Positions 28,134 through 37,572 are shown, numbered from the stretch's first letter. The stretch: 64,000 bases of DNA from Rhizobium leguminosarum (GCF_001652265.1 NZ_LWBS01000461.1:124001-188000); one strand, 5' to 3'. The notes: generated by a model not told the origin, from the sequence alone. Numbers and translations are program-made.

Positions 28134-29252
28134 TTACGCTACGTTCAGCACGCTTTCCGGCGCGAAGGCCTCGTAGCCCAGCGCATCGGCGACCGGCTTG
28201 CTGGTGATGCGGCCCTTGTGGACGTTGAGGCCGTTCCTCAGATGCCTGTCTTCGGCGATAGCGCGCAGGCCGCGGTCGGCAAGCGCCAGGCCATGAACCA
28301 ATGTGGCATTGTTCAGCGCGTGCGCCGAGGTGACCGGCACCGCGCCCGGCATGTTGGCGACGCAATAATGCACGACGCCGTCGACTTCGTAAGTCGGATC
28401 GGAATGGGTCGTCGCATGCGAGGTCTCGAAGCAGCCGCCCTGGTCGATGGCGACGTCGACGATGACGGAGCCCTTCTTCATGCCGGAGAGCATCTCGCGG
28501 GTGACGAGCTTCGGAGCGGCAGCGCCGGGGATCAGCACCGCGCCGATAATGAGATCGGCCGAGAAGACTTCCTCCTCAAGCGCCTGGATGCTGGAATAAC
28601 GCGTGTGGATGCGGCCTGCGAGGATATCGTCAAGCTGGCGCAGGCGCGGCAGCGACTTGTCGAGGATGCTGACATCGGCGCCAAGGCCGGCGGCCATCCT
28701 GGCCGCATGCAGGCCAACGACGCCGCCGCCGATGACCGCGACCTTGGCCGGCAACACGCCGGGCACGCCGCCGAGCAGGACGCCGAGGCCACCATTGGCC
28801 TTCTGCAGGGCGGTCGCTCCTGCCTGGATCGACAGGCGTCCGGCGACCTCCGACATCGGCGCCAGCAACGGCAGGCCGCCGCGCTCGTCAGTCACCGTCT
28901 CATAGGCGATCGCGGTGACGCCGGAGGCGATGAGACCCTTGGTCTGTTCGGGATCCGGCGCCAGATGCAGATAGGTGTAGAGAAGCTGGCCGTCACGGAG
29001 CTGCGCCCATTCGCCAGGCTGCGGCTCCTTCACCTTGACGATCATGTCGCACTTTTCGAAGATATCCATGGCGGAGGCGGCGATCTTCGCGCCAGCCGCG
29101 GCATAGGCGGCATCATCAGCGCCGATACCGACGCCTGCCTTGGTCTCCACCCAGACCTCGTGGCCGTGGGCAACATATTCTCGCACCGAAGCCGGCGTCA
29201 GGCCGACGCGATATTCATGATTCTTGATTTCCTTCGGGCAACCGACACGCAT
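28134..29252 (-). CDS. ald: alanine dehydrogenase
   Basis: A 372-residue NAD-dependent enzyme converting L-alanine to pyruvate and ammonium. [20 protein letters not shown] is the standard N-terminus; K72-type KVKEP, H near YLHLA and the NAD site [17 protein letters not shown] are visible. The start is the ATG at 29252 behind GAGAGGAAC; upstream ATGs are in non-coding sequence. It is divergent from an Lrp-type regulator, the usual arrangement for alanine-inducible ald genes in rhizobia, where it supports catabolism of alanine and nitrogen exchange in bacteroids. Confidence 0.96.
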   Translation of the reverse strand: MRVGCPKEIKNHEYRVGLTPASVREYVAHGHEVWVETKAGVGIGADDAAYAAAGAKIAASAMDIFEKCDMIVKVKEPQPGEWAQLRDGQLLYTYLHLAPDPEQTKGLIASGVTAIAYETVTDERGGLPLLAPMSEVAGRLSIQAGATALQKANGGLGVLLGGVPGVLPAKVAVIGGGVVGLHAARMAAGLGADVSILDKSLPRLRQLDDILAGRIHTRYSSIQALEEEVFSADLIIGAVLIPGAAAPKLVTREMLSGMKKGSVIVDVAIDQGGCFETSHATTHSDPTYEVDGVVHYCVANMPGAVPVTSAHALNNATLVHGLALADRGLRAIAEDRHLRNGLNVHKGRITSKPVADALGYEAFAPESVLNVA

Positions 29253-29408
29253 GCGCGTTCCTCTCATTTTATCTCCGCGGCCGCGGATCTTTTCAGATGA
29301 GGAATCCAACCATCAAGACAGTGAAATGTCCTTGCAAAGACGATTTGCGGAGACGCGATTTTTCGGCGATTATTGCATTCATTCTATCTTTTTTCGAAGG
29401 TTCTTCGA

Positions 29409-29870
29409 ATGGCTGATCTCGACACCATCGATCTTGCGATTCTCCGGGCATTGCAGGCCAATGCCCGCATCACCAATGCCGAACTTGCCGAAAGGATCGG
29501 ATTATCGCCTTCGGCCTGTTCGCGCCGGCTCGACATCTTGGAAAGAAGCGGCGTCATCGGCGGCTACCATGCGCGGCTTTCACACAAGGCGCTCGACTAC
29601 AAGATGATCGCTATCGTGCATATCTCGCTCTCCGGCCAGTTTGCCAAGACGCTGGCGGAATTCGAGGCAGCGGTGAAGCTCTGCCCGAACGTGCTCGTCT
29701 GTTATCTGATGTCGGGCGAATACGACTATATCCTCAGGGTCGCCGCCCGGGACCTCGAGGACTATGAGCGCATTCACCGCGACTGGCTGTCGGCCCTTCC
29801 CCACGTCGTCAAGATCAATTCGAGCTTCGCGCTCAGAGAAATCATCGACAAGCCGAATGTCGGCCTTTGA
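29409..29870 (+). CDS. Lrp/AsnC-family regulator of alanine dehydrogenase (AldR-like)
   Basis: A 153-residue feast/famine regulator: helix-turn-helix at about residues 20-45 (ITNAELAERIGLSPSACSRR) and a RAM ligand domain with GEYDYILRV. It is divergent from ald with 156 bases between starts, so it is the probable alanine-responsive activator. The start is the ATG at 29409; the frame opens 12 codons earlier without a ribosome site. The region between contains runs such as TCTTTTTTCGAAGG but I could not define a convincing operator. Confidence 0.92.
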   Translation: MADLDTIDLAILRALQANARITNAELAERIGLSPSACSRRLDILERSGVIGGYHARLSHKALDYKMIAIVHISLSGQFAKTLAEFEAAVKLCPNVLVCYLMSGEYDYILRVAARDLEDYERIHRDWLSALPHVVKINSSFALREIIDKPNVGL

Positions 29871-29942
29871 GGCCTTGCATCTTTGCCGAAAGCCTGCCCA
29901 GACTTTTCACGCTCGCGGGCGTTTCCCGCTCATTGGCAAGTC

Positions 29943-30824
29943 ATGACATCGAAGACCCAAGGCTATATTTTCGTTCTGCTGGCGCTCACCATCTTTTCAC
30001 TGCAGGACGCCATCTCAAAACATCTGGCGACGGCCTATCCGCCGATCTTCGTGACGATGATCCGCTATTGGGCCTTTGCGCTTTTCACGATCATCCTCGC
30101 GTCGAAGATGCGCGGCGGCCTAAAGGCGACGGCCCGCACCAAACGCCCCTTCCTGCAGGTGACGCGCGGCGTTCTGCTTGCGATTCAGGTGGTTCTCGCC
30201 ATCACCTGCTTTGCCGTGATCGGCCTTGCCCGTTCACAGGCGATCTTTTCCGCGACGCCGATCCTGATCGCACTGCTGGCGATGCCGATCCTCGGCGAAC
30301 GGGTCGGGTGGCGGCGGTGGTCAGCGATCGGCGCCGGACTTTTCGGGGTGCTGCTGATCCTGAAGCCGGAAGGCGAATTTTTCGACGTGAAGCTGCTTCT
30401 CGCCGTCATTTCCTGCTTCAACTTCGCCTTCTACGTCATCGCCACCCGTCTGGTCAGCCGGGACGATTCGTCGATGACCAGCTTCTTCTATACCGGCGTC
30501 GTCGGTGGCGTCACGATGACGCTGGTCGGGCCGTTCTACTGGAGCTGGATGGCGCCGGGCGACTGGGGCTGGATGGCGCTGGTCTGCATGACCAGCATCT
30601 CCAGCCATTATTTCCTGATCCGCGCCTACGATGTTCTCGATGCGGCCGCCGTCCAGCCGCTGACCTATCTGTCACTTGTCTACGCTTCTATCTTCGGCAT
30701 GGTTATCTATGGCGAAACGCTCAGCTTCAACATGATCGTCGGCTCGGCGATCGTGGTCGCCGCCGGCATCTTCACCGTCTGGCGCGAACATGTGGTGGGA
30801 CGCAGGGCCACTGCTGCCAATTGA
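29943..30824 (+). CDS. EamA/DMT-family transporter
   Basis: A 293-residue inner-membrane protein with ten predicted helices in two EamA repeats. Typical features are SLQDAISKHLATAYPP in helix 1 and the Pro-rich end of repeat 2 (VQPLTYLSLVYASIFG). Members export amino acids, metabolites or drugs. It begins 72 bases after the Lrp gene on the same strand, so it may be co-transcribed and export alanine or a related amino acid; that is inferred from position only. The start is the ATG at 29943; an upstream frame from 29883 is unlikely. Confidence 0.88.
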   Translation: MTSKTQGYIFVLLALTIFSLQDAISKHLATAYPPIFVTMIRYWAFALFTIILASKMRGGLKATARTKRPFLQVTRGVLLAIQVVLAITCFAVIGLARSQAIFSATPILIALLAMPILGERVGWRRWSAIGAGLFGVLLILKPEGEFFDVKLLLAVISCFNFAFYVIATRLVSRDDSSMTSFFYTGVVGGVTMTLVGPFYWSWMAPGDWGWMALVCMTSISSHYFLIRAYDVLDAAAVQPLTYLSLVYASIFGMVIYGETLSFNMIVGSAIVVAAGIFTVWREHVVGRRATAAN

Positions 30825-30908
30825 CGTTTCACTGCAATTTTAGCCAAGCCCCTAAAACCATTTCAATTTTCCGGCGCTATGCTCCCTGGCTATATCAAGG
30901 GAGACAGT

Positions 30909-31313
30909 ATGACCCGCAACTTGAAAATCACGGCCCGAAAGGCCGATCGGAAAAACTGCCGCGTGTTCGGCCATGTCAAATACCTGAACAGCCAGGTGGA
31001 TGCCCGCATCCTCAACCTATCGCCAACCGGTGCCGCCCTGGAGATGAAGGGGCCGCTCCATGCCGCCTCCGGCAGCAAGGTGCGCATCGAGGCCGAAAAC
31101 CTCGGGCTGCTCGAAGGTGTCATCCGCTGGAAGCATAATGGCCGCGTCGGCATCCAGTTCGACGTGAATTCGAATGCGCGGGCGCAGATCTCCTCCTATT
31201 TCCGCTTTTTCCATAAGGAGATGCGGCCGGTACTGGCAGTACGCCCGCTGGTTAGAACCGCCGTCAATGTCGAGCGGACTCCTCACTTAACAACATCGAC
31301 ACCAAACTCGTAA
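30909..31313 (+). CDS. PilZ-domain protein (cyclic-di-GMP binding)
   Basis: A 134-residue single-domain PilZ protein. The c-di-GMP motifs are RKNCR (RxxxR, residues near 15-19) and NLSPTGA (D/NxSxxG, near 42-48). GGGAG precedes the ATG at 30909. The last 30 codons overlap, on the other strand, the remnant described at 31283-31426, so the C-terminal tail may have been extended by a rearrangement. As a stand-alone PilZ it would act as an adaptor that passes c-di-GMP signals to motility or polysaccharide machinery. The diguanylate cyclase at 35702 is in the same neighbourhood. Confidence 0.9.
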   Translation: MTRNLKITARKADRKNCRVFGHVKYLNSQVDARILNLSPTGAALEMKGPLHAASGSKVRIEAENLGLLEGVIRWKHNGRVGIQFDVNSNARAQISSYFRFFHKEMRPVLAVRPLVRTAVNVERTPHLTTSTPNS

Positions 31314-31426
31314 GGTTGCCTGGCCTTTGCGCCGAAGGAGCGGCTGAGATCGCTCCAGTAGCTGCGGTTGACACTGACGCCGAGGATGACCGCGCCTTGC
31401 GTTTGCGGCAGCCTGACGCCGAGTGA
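31283..31426 (-). pseudogene. 3' remnant of an unrecognised gene
   Basis: Reading leftwards from 31426 to the TGA at 31285-31283 gives a 47-codon open stretch without a start codon, including SVNRSYWSDLSRSFGAKA and ending FGVDVVK. Codon choice and amino-acid mix look protein-like, unlike the other frames. It is cut upstream by TAG (31429-31427). I do not recognise the family. It overlaps the 3' end of the PilZ gene. Confidence 0.4.
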
Positions 31427-31568
31427 CTAAACCATAAATTGCATTTCAGAGCCATGACGCTTTTCCGGCGGATTGTTTTGACGTCCTGTCATTTTCGCAG
31501 TGTACTCCTCGCCAAATCGTCCTAATTCTGACGGGCCGGACGATGCATGACCCTGAAGGAGAGTTTCC

Positions 31569-33557
31569 ATGTCTTCCATTTTCGATGTTGGCGTAATGAG
31601 CCGCCGTTCCCTGCTCGGCGGCCTCGCCGCCACTTCCGCCCTGGTGCTGCTGCATCCTTTCAGCGCCCGCGCCAGCGCCAACCAGGCGCATCTGAGGCTG
31701 ATGGAAACGACCGACATTCACGTCAATGTCCTCCCCTATGACTATTATGCCGACAAGCCGAACGACACGATGGGTCTTGCGCGCACCGGCACGATCATCG
31801 ACGGCATCCGCGCCGAGGCTATCAACTCACTGCTGATCGACAATGGCGACGTGCTGCAGGGCAATCCGATGGGCGACTACATGGCCTATCAGCACGGCAT
31901 GAAGGACGGCGACGTCCATCCGGTGATCAAGGCGATGAACACGCTCGGCTATACGGTTGGCACGCTCGGCAATCACGAGTTCAACTACGGCCTCGACTTC
32001 ATGTTCAAGGTACTATCAGGCGCGAACTTCCCCTTCGTCTGCGCCAACCTGACCAAGGGTCAGCTCGCCTCGGACCCGAAGCAGGACGATCTCTTCTTCA
32101 AGCCCTACATCATCTTGGAAAAACAGATCAAAGACGGCGCCGGCAATGAGAGCCCCGTCAAGATCGGCTTCATCGGCTTCGTACCGCCGCAGATCATGCT
32201 CTGGGACATCAAGAACCTCGAAGGCAAGGCGCAGACGCGCGACATCGTCGAGGCCGCCAAGGCCTGGGTTTCTGCCATGAAGGAAGCCGGCGCCGATATC
32301 GTCATTGCGCTCTCGCATTCCGGCATCGACGGCAGCGCACCATCCGAAAAGATGGAGAACGCCTCGCTGCATCTCGCCGCCGTCGACGGGATCGACGCGA
32401 TCTTCACCGGCCACCAGCATCTCGTCTTCCCCGGCCCGAAGAGCTGGGACGGCGTCAACAATGCCGACCCCGTCAAGGGCACGCTGCACGGCAAGCCCGC
32501 CGTGATGGCCGGCTTCTGGGGCTCGCATCTCGGCCTTATCGACCTGCTGCTCGAAAAGGACGGCAACAGCTGGAAGATCGTCGATTTCACCTCGGAAGCA
32601 CGGCCGATCTATCATCGCGACGACAAGAAGAAGGTGGTCGCCGACTACGCCGACAGGAAGGACGTGATCGAAGCCGCCAAAGCCGAGCACGAGGCGACAC
32701 TTGCCTATGTCCGCACCCCGGTCGGCAAGACGTCCGCGCCGCTCTATTCCTATTTCGCGCTGGTTGCCGACGATCCCTCGGTGCAGGTCGTCAGCCAAGC
32801 CCAGACCTGGTACATCAAGCAGATGCTCGCCGACACCGAGTTCAAGGATCTGCCGGTGCTTTCGGCGGCTGCCCCCTTCAAGGCCGGCGGTCGCGGCGGC
32901 GCCGACTACTATACCGATGTTCCGGCCGGCGATATCGCCATCAAGAACGTCGCCGACCTCTATCTCTACCCGAACACGGTGCAGGCTGTTGCCATCACCG
33001 GCGCCCAGGTGAAGAACTGGCTCGAAATGTCGGCCGGCATGTTCAATCACATCGAGGCCGGCTCGAAGGATGCGGCGCTGCTCAACACCGATTTCCCGTC
33101 CTACAATTTCGACGTGATCGACGGCGTCACCTACCAGATCGACCTGTCGCAGCCGCCGAAATATGATTCATCAGGCAAACCGATCCATCCGAACGTCAAC
33201 CGCATCCAGAACCTCACCTTCAACGGCAAGCCGATCGATCCGGCTCAGAAATTCGTCGTCGTCTCGAACAACTACCGCGCCGGCGGCGGCGGCAATTTCC
33301 CTGAGATCACCGCGGATAAGGTGATCTTCCAGGCGCCTGATACCAACCGCGACGTCATCGTCCGCTATGTCCATGACCAGGGCACGATCAATCCGTCGGC
33401 CGACGCAAACTGGACCTTCAAGCCGCTCCCGGGCACGACCGCAACCTTCGAAAGCGGCCCGAAGGCGAAGCAGTTCCTCGCCGAGGTCAAAAGCGTGAAG
33501 ATCGAGGATGCCGGCGAAGGGGCCGACGGTTTCTCGAAGTTCAGGCTGGTTCTTTAG
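31569..33557 (+). CDS. cpdB: 2',3'-cyclic-nucleotide 2'-phosphodiesterase / 3'-nucleotidase
   Basis: A 662-residue periplasmic enzyme. The N-terminus has a Tat-like signal (SRRSLLGGLAATSALVLL) ending near residue 37. The metallophosphatase domain follows with METTDIHVN, DNGDVLQGNP, GNHEFNYG and GHQHLVFPG, and the 5'-nucleotidase C-terminal domain from about residue 380 has SNNYRAGGGGNFPE. It scavenges phosphate and nucleosides from external nucleotides. AAGGAG lies eight bases upstream of the ATG. It is a single gene, convergent with a LysR regulator. Confidence 0.94.
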   Translation: MSSIFDVGVMSRRSLLGGLAATSALVLLHPFSARASANQAHLRLMETTDIHVNVLPYDYYADKPNDTMGLARTGTIIDGIRAEAINSLLIDNGDVLQGNPMGDYMAYQHGMKDGDVHPVIKAMNTLGYTVGTLGNHEFNYGLDFMFKVLSGANFPFVCANLTKGQLASDPKQDDLFFKPYIILEKQIKDGAGNESPVKIGFIGFVPPQIMLWDIKNLEGKAQTRDIVEAAKAWVSAMKEAGADIVIALSHSGIDGSAPSEKMENASLHLAAVDGIDAIFTGHQHLVFPGPKSWDGVNNADPVKGTLHGKPAVMAGFWGSHLGLIDLLLEKDGNSWKIVDFTSEARPIYHRDDKKKVVADYADRKDVIEAAKAEHEATLAYVRTPVGKTSAPLYSYFALVADDPSVQVVSQAQTWYIKQMLADTEFKDLPVLSAAAPFKAGGRGGADYYTDVPAGDIAIKNVADLYLYPNTVQAVAITGAQVKNWLEMSAGMFNHIEAGSKDAALLNTDFPSYNFDVIDGVTYQIDLSQPPKYDSSGKPIHPNVNRIQNLTFNGKPIDPAQKFVVVSNNYRAGGGGNFPEITADKVIFQAPDTNRDVIVRYVHDQGTINPSADANWTFKPLPGTTATFESGPKAKQFLAEVKSVKIEDAGEGADGFSKFRLVL

Positions 33558-33571
33558 GCGAAAAAAATGTC

Positions 33572-33600
33572 GACGAAGGCGCGGCACCCGCGCCTTCGTC
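33572..33600 (-). terminator. terminator for the LysR gene, between convergent genes
   Basis: A 13-bp perfect stem (GACGAAGGCGCGG with CCGCGCCTTCGTC) and a CAC loop. On the minus strand it is followed by GACATTTTTTT, a good U-tract; on the plus strand no such run follows. It can serve both cpdB and lysR but is oriented for lysR, whose stop codon lies at its edge. Confidence 0.88.
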
Positions 33601-34567
33601 ATTCTGCCGCAAGCGGCGTAGCGGGTTCAGAAAGCTCCGCCATCCGAGCATGGAAATCGGCCTGGCTCGGGCAGGCGGAAAGCCGCGTGCGGAATGCGTC
33701 GATCATCCAGGTGGCGGCAGGTCCGGGCGGGTTGGCGAGCTGGCGCACCGAATATATCGGATACTCCCCCTGTTCGTAGGCATCCAGATCGAGATGGACG
33801 AGCGTGCCACTGACGAGATCGTCATGGATCACGGAAGCCGGAAGGCCGCCCCAGCCAAGGCCGGCCTTGATGAGCTGGTGCTTCGTCGCAATATCGCTGA
33901 CGCGCCACGTCTTGTAGGAGAGAACGTTGAAATCGCGCCCCTTCGTCCGGCCCGAGGCATCGGTGACGACGAGTTGCACTTCCTCGCGCACGTCGCCCAG
34001 CGTCAGCGGCCGACCGATCTCGGCAAGCGGGTGGTTGCGCGCGGCAACGGGCAACATGAAGGAATGACCGATCCGTTCCGTGACGATCGAATCGTCCTGC
34101 TGGACGACTGCACCACCAATTCCGACGGTCGCCTTGCCGCTGAGGACGAGATCCATGACCATTCCGAGCTCACCGACATTGAGGCTTAACGAAACGGACG
34201 GAAACATCTCGCGAAATTCGCGCAGGACCTCCACCAAGGCTCGCGAAGGCACCATGACGCTGATGGCGACGGAAACCTCCGCTTCGAGCCCTTCTCTCAG
34301 GCTCTTGACGCGCGCCCGCATGACTTGCAGGTCGCCGAGAATGCGCCGCGCATCCTCCAGCATCGCCTTGCCCGCCTCCGTCAGCTTCGGCTGGCGCGCG
34401 CCGGAGCGCTCGAAAAGCGGCACTTCGAGCTGCGCCTCCAGATTGGCGATCGTATAGCTCACGACCGACTGCGCACGGTTCAGCGCCCGCGAGGCGGCCG
34501 AGAAGCTGCCGGTCTCGGCAACGGTCAAAAACACCTGCAATTGGTCCAAAGTCGGGTTCGGCAGCAT
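33599..34567 (-). CDS. LysR-family transcriptional regulator
   Basis: A 322-residue LTTR. The helix-turn-helix spans residues about 18-40 (GSFSAASRALNRAQSVVSYT) and the remainder is the two-lobed effector domain. It is divergent from azoR with 139 bases between the starts, the standard arrangement of a LysR regulator with its target, so control of the azoreductase by quinones or electrophiles is likely. The intergenic dyad at 34583-34599 is a possible binding site. Confidence 0.91.
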   Translation of the reverse strand: MLPNPTLDQLQVFLTVAETGSFSAASRALNRAQSVVSYTIANLEAQLEVPLFERSGARQPKLTEAGKAMLEDARRILGDLQVMRARVKSLREGLEAEVSVAISVMVPSRALVEVLREFREMFPSVSLSLNVGELGMVMDLVLSGKATVGIGGAVVQQDDSIVTERIGHSFMLPVAARNHPLAEIGRPLTLGDVREEVQLVVTDASGRTKGRDFNVLSYKTWRVSDIATKHQLIKAGLGWGGLPASVIHDDLVSGTLVHLDLDAYEQGEYPIYSVRQLANPPGPAATWMIDAFRTRLSACPSQADFHARMAELSEPATPLAAE

Positions 34568-34582
34568 CTTCTATCCATTCCA

Positions 34583-34599
34583 TCGATAGTCTTGATCGA
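34583..34599. promoter_or_regulatory. candidate LysR-type binding dyad
   Basis: TCGAT and ATCGA are mirror images separated by seven bases, in the lysR-azoR intergenic region, 16 bases before the lysR start and 108 before azoR. A second CGATAG copy occurs near 34616. This fits the T-N11-A type of LysR site in general shape only. Confidence 0.45.
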
Positions 34600-34706
34600 C
34601 ATTATCACCGTTTTTTCGATAGCAGGCCAGATCTATTTTCCTCATCGAGACTGCGGCTCGCCTCCCAGCAACGGGCCGTCAAATTCCATTCGAAAGGAAA
34701 TGCACC

Positions 34707-35321
34707 ATGTCGTCCATCCTTCTTCTGACGTCCAGCCCACGTGCCGAATCGCTCTCGACGCCGATCGCCGTCGATCTCGCCGAAAAGCTGAAGAGCCAGA
34801 ATCCGGGCAGCGTCGTCGTCCGCCGCGACCTTGCCGCCAACCCGCTGCCGCATATCGATGACCTCTTCACCGGCGCGATCCGCAAGCCGGCCGAGGCCCG
34901 CACTGCTGAGGAAGCCGCAGCCGTCGAGACTTCCGACGAACTCGTCAACGAACTGCTCGCCGCCGACACGATCGTCATCAGCACCGGCCTCATCAACTTC
35001 AACATCTATTCGTCGCTGAAGACCTGGATCGACAACGTCGCCCGCGCCGGCCTGACCTTCAAGTACACGGAAAGCGGCCCAGTCGGCCTCGCAACCGGCA
35101 AGAAGGTTTATGTCGTGCTCGCCTCGGGTGGCGTCTACTCGCAGGGTCCGGCCGCCGCCTTGAACCATGCCGTGCCTTACCTGAAGTCGGTTCTCGGTTT
35201 CCTCGGCATCAGCGATATCGAGACCATCTATGTCGAAGGGCTGGCCTTCGGTCCGGAAGCTGCCGAAAAGGCGATCGACGCCGCCAAGTCGCGCGTCCAG
35301 GAAATCGCGCTGGCCGCCTGA
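34707..35321 (+). CDS. azoR: FMN-dependent NADH:quinone reductase / azoreductase
   Basis: A 204-residue flavodoxin-fold enzyme. SSPRAESLS near residue 10 is the FMN phosphate loop, PLPHID and FNIYSSLKTWID match the AzoR active-site region, and VLASGGVYSQGPA is the second flavin loop. It reduces quinones and azo compounds by two electrons with NADH and protects against electrophile stress. It is controlled probably by the divergent LysR protein and is closed by its own terminator. Confidence 0.94.
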   Translation: MSSILLLTSSPRAESLSTPIAVDLAEKLKSQNPGSVVVRRDLAANPLPHIDDLFTGAIRKPAEARTAEEAAAVETSDELVNELLAADTIVISTGLINFNIYSSLKTWIDNVARAGLTFKYTESGPVGLATGKKVYVVLASGGVYSQGPAAALNHAVPYLKSVLGFLGISDIETIYVEGLAFGPEAAEKAIDAAKSRVQEIALAA

Positions 35322-35343
35322 TCGGCTCGTCGACGCTCCATGG

Positions 35344-35369
35344 AACGGCCGGCTTTTGCCGGCCGTTTT
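35344..35369 (+). terminator. intrinsic terminator of azoR
   Basis: AACGGCCGGC and GCCGGCCGTT form a perfect 10-bp stem around TTTT, followed by TTC. It begins 22 bases after the stop codon. Confidence 0.9.
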
Positions 35370-35569
35370 CATTTGTCGATATCGGCGACAAAATCCCGGA
35401 CCGTTGCCAGGATTTCGGCCGAGAGTTCTTCAGCGGACGAGATCCTGGCAAGGCCGACGCCGCCGGCCATCATCGCGAAGGCCATGATCGCCTTTCGCCG
35501 CCTTTCTCCTTCGTCCGCTCCCGCAGCCTTGCTCGCCAAACGCGAAATTACGCCTGAGCCCGTCCGTCG
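35369..35569 (-). pseudogene. TetR-family regulator, C-terminal fragment
   Basis: Reading leftwards from 35569 to the TGA at 35371-35369 gives about 65 codons without a start. GSGVISRLASKAAGAD, MAFAMMAGGVGLARI and ELSAEILATVRDF are the closing helices of a TetR-type ligand domain. A TAG (35572-35570) interrupts the frame and nothing resembling the TetR helix-turn-helix is seen upstream, so the 5' two thirds of the gene are lost. It is the only recognisable content of the 332 bases between azoR and the diguanylate cyclase. Confidence 0.65.
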
Positions 35570-35701
35570 CTATTTCTCCTACGGACGCTTTCTTTCGTTC
35601 TTGCGTTGCACGGTGGGCAACACGAAATAGGACGATTGCCAAATTCAGGACGGCAAGCAGGAGCAATTCACAGAGCATGGTCTGGATTCCGGAGCCACGG
35701 G

Positions 35702-36973
35702 CTAACTGAGTTTCGCCACGCCAGAGCGGCCGACGACGCAGTTGCGGCCGCTCTTCTTTGCCGCGTAGAGCCTGCCGTCGGCAGCCGTCAGCACGGCGGT
35801 AAAATCGACGCCGTCCTCGTTGGCAGTCGCAACGCCGATGCTGACCGTGATCGGCCTGTCATCCGGCGTCTTGACGCTGGTTGCGATCGTCCAGCGCAGG
35901 CGCTCGGCAAGCAGCAGGCCTTCTTCGTGATCGGTGCCTGGACAGACGGCCACGAATTCCTCGCCGCCGAAGCGGAAGACACGATCACTCGAGCGCAACG
36001 TCGTGCCCAATCGGGCGGCGATCGCCTTCAGCACCTCGTCGCCCTGGAGATGGCCGTAGCCGTCATTGACATCCTTGAAGTGATCGGCGTCGATAATGAG
36101 GATGGTGGCGAATGACCCCTGCTTCAGTGCCTCGAGCAGCATCAGCGGCGCTTCCATTTCCATGCGCGTCCGATCATAGACGCCGGTGAGCATGTCGCGG
36201 CCGGTGCGCTCCAGAAGATCGTTGTAGCGCTCGCGGAACGTCAGGTCGCCGAACACGTCGCTGATGGAGCGTGCGGACCCGCCCGCGCCGACACGGCGAA
36301 TACGGTATTCATAGAATGCGAACATCGCCGCGTAGAGGCAGACGGCAAGCATTTTCGCCTTCCATCCGCCCCAGAATGCGCCGATCGGCACATCCAGGAA
36401 GTAATGCAGTGCGGCGAAGAAGCCGATCTGGTCGAAGGTCAGCAGCACGAAGCCCGAAATCAGGAAACGCAGGACGACGCGGCGGCGGAAGAAATCGCCG
36501 AGTTTTTCGTAAAGCAGGATGATGCCGAGCGAATCGACATAGAGCAGCGCCGTGCCCCAGACCATCAGCCAGCCCATCTCCTTGAGGAAATCGACGTCGG
36601 GCATGTGGTTGGTCGATATCTGCAGCGGCTGGTGCAACTGCAGCACCCAGGCAATAGCGACGGTGAGCAGGTTGCCGAGGAACAGGCCGTAGATCGGCTG
36701 GCGCACCGTCGCGGCATCTTCCTGCAGGTAAAGCATCAGGATCATCATCAGCTTGCCGGAGAAGAAGATGGATGAGCCCGGCGACACATCCCCGAACGGC
36801 AGCGAGACGTAGAAGACCGCCGCCAGATAGGTTTCCATGAAATGCATGACGCCGAGCGCTGTCAGGAAAACCCCGAGACCGAGCCGATGACGGAAATGCA
36901 GAAGCGTCACCATCAGCACGAAATAGGCGATGGCTTCGACGACGAAGAGAAGGAGGTTGAACGTCTCCATCAT
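35702..36973 (-). CDS. membrane-bound diguanylate cyclase (GGDEF)
   Basis: A 423-residue protein with about seven membrane helices in the first 235 residues and a C-terminal GGDEF domain. The catalytic motif is FGGEEF; RSSD five residues before it is a product-inhibition I-site, so the enzyme is probably feedback-controlled by c-di-GMP. The sensor part resembles no named MASE domain that I can place. There is no EAL domain. The output could meet the PilZ protein encoded at 30909. It is a monocistronic gene. Confidence 0.92.
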   Translation of the reverse strand: MMETFNLLLFVVEAIAYFVLMVTLLHFRHRLGLGVFLTALGVMHFMETYLAAVFYVSLPFGDVSPGSSIFFSGKLMMILMLYLQEDAATVRQPIYGLFLGNLLTVAIAWVLQLHQPLQISTNHMPDVDFLKEMGWLMVWGTALLYVDSLGIILLYEKLGDFFRRRVVLRFLISGFVLLTFDQIGFFAALHYFLDVPIGAFWGGWKAKMLAVCLYAAMFAFYEYRIRRVGAGGSARSISDVFGDLTFRERYNDLLERTGRDMLTGVYDRTRMEMEAPLMLLEALKQGSFATILIIDADHFKDVNDGYGHLQGDEVLKAIAARLGTTLRSSDRVFRFGGEEFVAVCPGTDHEEGLLLAERLRWTIATSVKTPDDRPITVSIGVATANEDGVDFTAVLTAADGRLYAAKKSGRNCVVGRSGVAKLS

Positions 36974-37208
36974 GAGACCTCGGCTCCGGACGCTCGGCCT
37001 CCTGCTCGCGCGGCGATCGCGACGGCGAATCCTTTGGTCAATCGTCCGAAACAGTCAAACACGGGGGTGTCCTGCAAATTCTGCAGGCGATACCTTTCAC
37101 CGCAATCCTTTAAGATTGCGTGAGTGAGAACGCGCTCGCTGGAGCCCACCCCGGTCACACACCGGAATAGTTGCAGCCGGTATTTAGGAGCTATGCCAGG
37201 ATCCCGAT

Positions 37209-37535
37209 TCAGACCTGACGAAGCTTCTCCCCGTCACCAAAGAGCGACGAACCATGCTGATCGATGATCTGCTGCGCCTTGCGCACCGTGCATTCGATCG
37301 CATCGTCTGTGGACGTAAACAGATCGGCGCGGATGAAATTGCGCACCAGCACCTCGTCGCCGACCTTCTTTTCGATGCGGCCGGCAAGGCGATACTGGCT
37401 GCCTTCCCTACGCGGCTCGGCATAGATCGTGCAATCGCCGTAAAGCTGCGGCTCGCCGGAAGGGCCGGCCGCCTCCGAAGCCGGTTTGCCGCCGCCGGAG
37501 AACATCGAAAAGATATTTGAAATGAACGAAGCCAT
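37209..37535 (-). CDS. HlyU-family protein
   Basis: A 108-residue protein matching the rhizobial HlyU family by QLYGDCTIYAEPRREGSQYR and VLVRNFIRADLFTSTDDAI. The N-terminal 20 residues (MASFISNIFSMFSGGGK) are hydrophobic but look like an amphipathic helix and not a signal. The Vibrio founder regulates haemolysin genes, yet this family lacks an obvious DNA-binding helix pair, so the name should not be taken as function. It lies 37 bases downstream of ilvA on the same strand and may be co-transcribed. Confidence 0.8.
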   Translation of the reverse strand: MASFISNIFSMFSGGGKPASEAAGPSGEPQLYGDCTIYAEPRREGSQYRLAGRIEKKVGDEVLVRNFIRADLFTSTDDAIECTVRKAQQIIDQHGSSLFGDGEKLRQV

Positions 37536-37572
37536 GCTCCGCCTTTAGCACGGCGATATCGCTGTCGCCAAG

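Noticed and set aside
35430..35678. 82-codon minus-strand frame whose first 20 residues look like a membrane helix
   Set aside because: It has no ribosome site, turns Arg-rich and overlaps the clearer TetR remnant in another frame.
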